Of a stretch of DNA of 35,426 bases, positions 31,864-35,426 are shown in pieces. The position numbers were made by a program, and so were the translations under genes. The first letter of the stretch is position 1; each line of letters begins with the position of its first letter. The notes below the pieces were generated by a model. It was not told the DNA's origin. It saw only the letters and a program-made list of their open reading frames with translations, and did no database searches. Source of the DNA: Acidobacteriaceae bacterium (lineage in GTDB: Bacteria > Acidobacteriota > Terriglobia > Bryobacterales > Bryobacteraceae); NCBI GenBank assembly GCA_019245255.1, contig JAFARV010000085.1, positions 1 to 35,426 of the forward strand, written 5' to 3'.

Positions 31864-32565
31864 ATGCTAAAAATTTCAGGCGCCGTGCTTTCCGCGGCGC
31901 TCGTTTTATCCACATTCGCAGCCACAGCACAAGCTGCGATGGAAGTACAGGTAACCGATAACGTTTCCACCGTAACCGTAGCCGACCAGGGAGCGGGTGA
32001 TACGAATCCGATTGCAGGTATACTGTCAACCGACATCCCGCAACTTTATTTGATAGGGGTCAACAATGCGACGATTACCGCGGCGGGAAGTCCTGCGATC
32101 GGGCAAGGCGCATTAGATCTGAATGATCTCGACATCGCCGTCGGCTCGGCCACGACGATTACGGTAGAGCTTTCCGAAAACAATCAAACGTCGCCGACCG
32201 GCCCAGCTTATCTGAATCAACAGTTCAGCCTGACTTCACTCTCCGGGAACGCGACCGTGACTCTGACGGGGTATGAAAACAACTCGAATACGCTGTTCGA
32301 TACCACCGGATTGGCAACCAACCCGTTGTCACTTTCTACCGTCGGCGGCCTGACGGACTCATCCGCTGTCGGATCGTTCAGCTCGCCGTACTCGTTGACC
32401 GAAGTTGCGACCATCGTATTCCACACCATGGGTACGCTGGACCTGCAATTTACTGGCAACCTCTCAGCTTCACCGGTTCCGGAGCCGACCTCGATCCTGC
32501 TATTCGGAACGGTTCTCGCGGCAGCCGGCCTCGTGATGCGGAAGCGTTTCGTAGCCAACAACTAG
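31864..32565 (+). CDS. PEP-CTERM sorting domain protein 1
   Basis: A 233-residue exported protein. A signal peptide (LKISGAVLSAALVLSTFAATAQA) leads to a Ser/Thr/Asn-rich beta domain, then SPVPEPTSILLFGTVLAAAG followed by LVMRKRF: the PEP motif, hydrophobic helix and Arg cluster recognised by exosortase. The protein is cleaved at the PEP motif and released or attached at the cell surface. A strong GGAGGAG site precedes the ATG. The next gene is a tandem paralog of the same length; promoter, leader and 3' UTR are also duplicated. Confidence 0.9.
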   Translation: MLKISGAVLSAALVLSTFAATAQAAMEVQVTDNVSTVTVADQGAGDTNPIAGILSTDIPQLYLIGVNNATITAAGSPAIGQGALDLNDLDIAVGSATTITVELSENNQTSPTGPAYLNQQFSLTSLSGNATVTLTGYENNSNTLFDTTGLATNPLSLSTVGGLTDSSAVGSFSSPYSLTEVATIVFHTMGTLDLQFTGNLSASPVPEPTSILLFGTVLAAAGLVMRKRFVANN

Positions 32566-32584
32566 CCTCGACGCGTTCCGTTAA

Positions 32585-32788
32585 GAGCGCAAAGGGCACG
32601 GATGCGTGCCCCGAGGCAGGGGAAAGAACCCGCTGGCCCGTTGCGTGGCGCGCCACAAGCGCACAGCCGGTTGGTGGCGTCGTGCGCGATGGAACAAGTC
32701 CGTGCCCGTTTTGCGCGGGTTCGTCAAGAACGCGCCGACTCTAGGGAGCCAAGGCCTATATGGTCTTCGGCTCCCTTTTTTGTTTTTT
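32585..32788 (+). ncRNA. Conserved structured 3' UTR of PEP-CTERM gene 1 (putative RNA element)
   Basis: About 200 bases after the stop are conserved in the second copy far beyond coding need. Visible are a hairpin GGGCACG-GATG-CGTGCCC (32594-32611), the phrase CGCACAGCCGGTTGG, a TTTTGCGCGGGTTCGTC word and a final terminator. No conserved open frame is present. It could be a 3' UTR regulatory RNA or a processed small RNA. Confidence 0.45.
32744..32788 (+). terminator. Rho-independent terminator of PEP-CTERM gene 1
   Basis: GGGAGCC-AAGGCC pairs with GGTCTT-c-GGCTCCC around a TATAT loop, followed by TTTTTTGTTTTTT. Confidence 0.93.
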
Positions 32789-32937
32789 GACTCATGGTGT
32801 CACTGTGTTCAATTCCGGCTTGACCGCAAAACCGAAGCTCCTTCTTGTTCGAAGTCTGCGAGCCGCCCGCTATCGCCGCACCGGAACCATCCAGCTTAAA
32901 CCTAAATACCGCAACGATTAAGGTCACTTGTAAAATC

Positions 32938-32954
32938 CAAATCTGTTTCACTTA
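32938..32954 (+). promoter_or_regulatory. Upstream motif shared by both PEP-CTERM genes (copy 2)
   Basis: CAAATCTGTTTCACTTA lies 81 bases before the -24 box of gene 2. Confidence 0.5.
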
Positions 32955-33034
32955 CTGGTTGAAATGGAGAATTATCTCCCATAAGTGTTTACCTATTTGA
33001 CTAAGTTAACTAAAATGCGAGCTATAAAACTGGA

Positions 33035-33050
33035 TGGCCGACCGTTTGCT
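33035..33050 (+). promoter_or_regulatory. Sigma-54 promoter of PEP-CTERM gene 2
   Basis: TGGCCGA-CCGT-TTGCT keeps GG-N10-GC and aligns with the promoter of gene 1, while neighbouring bases have diverged. Confidence 0.7.
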
Positions 33051-33106
33051 AATGAATGTGTAACCGCATTTAGGCGGCTCTCAGATCGGAGAAGGAGTAA
33101 GAACTA

Positions 33107-33808
33107 ATGCTAAAGATTTCAGGCGCCGTGCTCTCTGCGGCGCTCGTTTTATCCACATTCGCAGCCACGGCACAAGCGGCGATGGAAGTAAAAGTAAGCG
33201 ATAACCTTTATAGCGTAACCGTAGCGGACCAGGGACCGGGTGATTCGGTTCCAATTCCAGGTATACTGCAAACCAATATCTCGCAATTCTATTTTTGGGG
33301 CCTGAACGACGCAACGATTACCGGTGCCGGAAGCCCCGTGCTCGGGGAAGGCGCGCTAGCGCTGAATACTCTCGACATCGCCGTCGGCACGCCTACGACG
33401 CTAACGGTAGCTCTCTCCGAAAACGATGAAATGTTGCCGACCGGTCCGGCTTATCTGAATCAACAGTTCAGCCTGACTTCACTCTCCGGCAACGCGACAG
33501 TGACTCTGACCGGGTATGAAAGTAATTCGAATAAGCTGTTCGATACCACCGGATTGGCAACCAAGCCATTGTCACTTTCCGCAGTGGGCGGTGTGACGGA
33601 TTCATCCGCCGTCGGATTATTCAAGGCGCCATACTCGTTGACCGAGGTTGCGACCATCGTTTTCCAAACGTGTGGTGAGCTGGACCTGCAATTCACTGGC
33701 AACCTGGCGGCTTCGCCAGTCCCCGAGCCGGCCTCCATCCTGCTATTCGGAACGGTTCTCGCGGCAGCGGGCCTGGTGATGCGAAAGCGTTTCGTGACCA
33801 ACAACTAG
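33107..33808 (+). CDS. PEP-CTERM sorting domain protein 2
   Basis: A 233-residue paralog of the preceding protein. Signal peptide and C-terminal SPVPEPASILLFGTVLAAAG followed by LVMRKRF are almost identical; the changes concentrate in the mature N-terminal half (NVSTVTVADQGAGDTNPIAG against NLYSVTVADQGPGDSVPIPG). The phrase GPAYLNQQFSLTSLSGNATV with TLTGYE is invariant. An AGAAGGAG site precedes the ATG. It is a processed exosortase substrate by family knowledge. Having its own promoter and terminator, it is an independent unit rather than an operon member. Confidence 0.9.
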   Translation: MLKISGAVLSAALVLSTFAATAQAAMEVKVSDNLYSVTVADQGPGDSVPIPGILQTNISQFYFWGLNDATITGAGSPVLGEGALALNTLDIAVGTPTTLTVALSENDEMLPTGPAYLNQQFSLTSLSGNATVTLTGYESNSNKLFDTTGLATKPLSLSAVGGVTDSSAVGLFKAPYSLTEVATIVFQTCGELDLQFTGNLAASPVPEPASILLFGTVLAAAGLVMRKRFVTNN

Positions 33809-33816
33809 CTTGATAC

Positions 33817-34041
33817 CGTACCCGCTTTGCGCGGGTTCTCAAGAGCGCAAAGGACGCGGATACGCGCCCCGAGTCAGAGGAAGAAACCCGCTGCTGTTTG
33901 CGGGGTGACCGAGCGCACAGCCGGTTGGAGGCGTTGTGCGCGATTCAGAGGCGGCCGCGGCCGTTTTGCGCGGGTTCGTCAAGAACGCGACGAGTCGAGG
34001 GGAGCCAAGGCCTATATGGGTCTTCGGCTCCCTTTTGTTTT
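33817..34041 (+). ncRNA. Conserved structured 3' UTR of PEP-CTERM gene 2 (putative RNA element)
   Basis: It aligns with 32585-32788. The first hairpin is GGACGCG-GATA-CGCGCCC (33852-33869); compared with copy 1 an A-T pair has become G-C, a compensatory change. An additional TTTGCGCGGGTTCTCAAGA word at the front (near 33824) repeats the one near 33963. Confidence 0.45.
34000..34041 (+). terminator. Rho-independent terminator of PEP-CTERM gene 2
   Basis: GGGAGCC (34000-34006) pairs with GGCTCCC (34026-34032) and is followed by TTTTGTTTT. Confidence 0.9.
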
Positions 34042-34048
34042 GGCGTGC

Positions 34049-34663
34049 TTAATTGTGCAGATACGCTAAAACAGCCCGCACAATCTCGGCTTTTGTTTCC
34101 GCCAGCGACAAACTGCCAGGCCGGCGAAAGATCGCTCCATGCGTCAGCGAGTCCACCATGTGAGCGACAACGAACGCGAGTTTTCGCGGGTCCCGGCCGT
34201 CCTTTAATTCCGCGGATCTCGACGAAATGGCAAGCAGGAACACACCATGAAGCCGCACCGCAAAGTCCCGTGCCCCATCTCCCCGATGAGGAACCTGCGA
34301 GAGCAGTACGTGTAGCTCCGGGTCCTTCCTATGTACCTCAATCATGGCGTCGATCATGGCGCGCACAAGGACCTCAAGTGAAGATGATGCGTGATCGACA
34401 AGCGTAGCGTTCACCAGAATGTCGATCTGTTCCACATGCCGCTCGTGCAGTGCGGCAAAGATTGCGGCCTTGTCCGGAAAATACTGGTATATGGAGCCAA
34501 TACTGACCCCGCCCACTTCAGCAATGCGGTTCGTGGTAACAGCCTCGAATCCCTCGCGTTTCACGATCCGGATCGCGGAGTCGAGAATCGCTTCCACCAT
34601 CTGGCGCGCCCGGAACTGTTTAGGCGCCCGCCGAATTGAATGTGAGGTATGCTTCGCAGCCAA
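34049..34663 (-). CDS. TetR family transcriptional regulator
   Basis: A 204-residue TetR regulator. The N-terminal HTH is clear: RQMVEAILDSAIRIVKREGF, TTNRIAEVGGVSIGSIYQYF and PDKAAIFAAL. The C-terminal ligand domain is helical and unspecific. It diverges from the NmrA-like gene at 34796 and probably represses it from the shared 130-base gap. The ligand is unknown. Confidence 0.9.
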   Translation of the reverse strand: MAAKHTSHSIRRAPKQFRARQMVEAILDSAIRIVKREGFEAVTTNRIAEVGGVSIGSIYQYFPDKAAIFAALHERHVEQIDILVNATLVDHASSSLEVLVRAMIDAMIEVHRKDPELHVLLSQVPHRGDGARDFAVRLHGVFLLAISSRSAELKDGRDPRKLAFVVAHMVDSLTHGAIFRRPGSLSLAETKAEIVRAVLAYLHN

Positions 34664-34795
34664 ACATATCAGTGTATAAAATGTGAGCTTTCATGCAGAT
34701 ATTGGCTGATTATAGATTGAATGGAGGCTACATCGGTCGGCCCGCAAATGCGAGTAGACTTAGGATCCACCACGGCCCTATCCTGTTGGCAGATT

Positions 34796-35269
34796 ATGAG
34801 CAACAGTCACAATTCGCCCGTAGCCCCGCATGATGCAGAGACATACCTGATTACCGGAGCAACTGGAGATGTCGGTTCTAAAGTCGTTCACCAATTACTG
34901 GAGCTTGGCCACAGACCGCGAGTTTTTGCTCGAGATGCCGCTAAAGCAAGGCTGCAGTTTGGTCAATCAGTCGATATTTTCGTGGGAGATCTTGCTGACA
35001 AGAAATTGCTGGCCGCAGCTCTGGACGGAGCTCACGCGCTGTTTCTGATCACCACGGGCCCGCGGATTCCTGTACTCGATCAGATCGCGGCCGACGCCGC
35101 AAAAGCAACCGGTATTCGGCACATCGTAAAATTATCATCTCTCGACGTTGAGCAGCATCTCGCAATTGGCGCGTGGCACGAGCATGGAGAGGCGGCCATT
35201 CGCGCGAGCGGAATACCGTTCACCTTCGTTCGGCCTGCGCTTGTCCCCTGGCGTGGCACAAAAAGTTAA
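34796..35269 (+). pseudogene. NmrA-like NAD(P)-binding protein, truncated at the C-terminus
   Basis: A 157-residue product from ATG 34796; an upstream ATG at 34721 is less likely. The Rossmann start TYLITGATGDVGSKVVHQLL has the glycine motif of atypical short-chain dehydrogenases (NmrA/YtfG quinone oxidoreductase type), and IRHIVKLSSLDVEQ and GIPFTFVRP are family landmarks. Family members are about 280-300 residues, but here the frame ends 10 residues after FVRP in an unrelated sequence. The 3' half is lost, probably by insertion of an element near 35236. Confidence 0.7.
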
Positions 35270-35426
35270 GACACTGTTAGCCGTTGGCTGAAAAGTTCTT
35301 GGCCGACGGCGGGCCTGTATTGCAGAATGGCTTCCGGTTGGTGAAGCGGAGGCGAGCGCTGCAGGAGTGCAACTGGCCGAGGAATAACCAACCGGAAACT
35401 CATCGAGACGATGAGCCGGGGAGCGG
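35236..35426. mobile_element. Possible left end of an insertion element
   Basis: The NmrA-like frame breaks here, and the sequence TGTCCCCTGGCGTGGC begins like many insertion-sequence ends (TGT). A perfect 11-bp inverted repeat TTCCGGTTGGT (35332-35342) with ACCAACCGGAA (35387-35397) and a CTCATCG-aga-CGATGAG hairpin (35399-35415) follow. No transposase is visible before the window ends. Confidence 0.35.

Overview
The window looks like a chromosomal segment from a motile, diderm, GC-rich bacterium, most likely an Acidobacteriota member (Bryobacter/Solibacter-like). This is inferred from the mix of flagellar genes, an outer-membrane porin, exosortase-type PEP-CTERM proteins with a XrtA-type polysaccharide deacetylase, Uma2 proteins and many toxin-antitoxin pairs. 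No rRNA, tRNA or CRISPR array was seen, so the taxonomy is an inference.

Bases 1-19096 are a flagellar/chemotaxis region with small accessory insertions. It holds the 3' end of flgE, fliN, a PIN/HTH toxin-antitoxin pair, a Uma2 gene, a frameshifted small gene, a vapBC pair bracketed by a 28-bp repeat of the fliM 3' end, fliM (reverse), cheY and cheX. A porin, a small PstS-like binding protein and a chemoreceptor follow, then a stand-alone LuxR-type HTH protein. A reverse flgM-flgN-flgK-flgL operon comes next, in which FlgK is enlarged to 1110 residues by five tandem copies of a ~111-residue domain. Divergent from it is a FleQ/NtrC-like sigma-54 activator, then motA-motB.

Bases 19093-22204 (reverse) are a plasmid-like module: an unknown DNA-binding-type protein, a MerR/excisionase-like HTH protein, ParA and a winged-helix replication-type protein. 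The palindrome TGACYACWGTRGTCA occurs twice between genes and about eleven more times, degenerately, inside the coding sequence of the last gene. I regard this as the strongest candidate for an undescribed system: a ParA system without ParB, whose centromere or iteron sites are embedded in a gene.

Bases 22205-29251 are a mosaic of toxin-antitoxin modules and rearrangements. vapBC plus a tyrosine recombinase has its vapC-xer junction duplicated around an unrelated gene. A frameshifted Uma2 follows. A DUF433/DUF5615 pair comes next, with its toxin split by a ~3.06-kb element bearing ~40-bp terminal inverted repeats, a broken serine resolvase and two secreted-protein genes, one a metalloprotease with a frameshift.

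Bases 29235-35426 are a cell-surface region: the XrtA-type polysaccharide deacetylase, a secreted cohesin/ricin-like protein and two tandem PEP-CTERM paralogs. Each paralog has its own sigma-54 promoter, a conserved upstream motif and a conserved structured 3' UTR. A TetR regulator and a divergent NmrA-like gene, truncated at its 3' end, finish the window.
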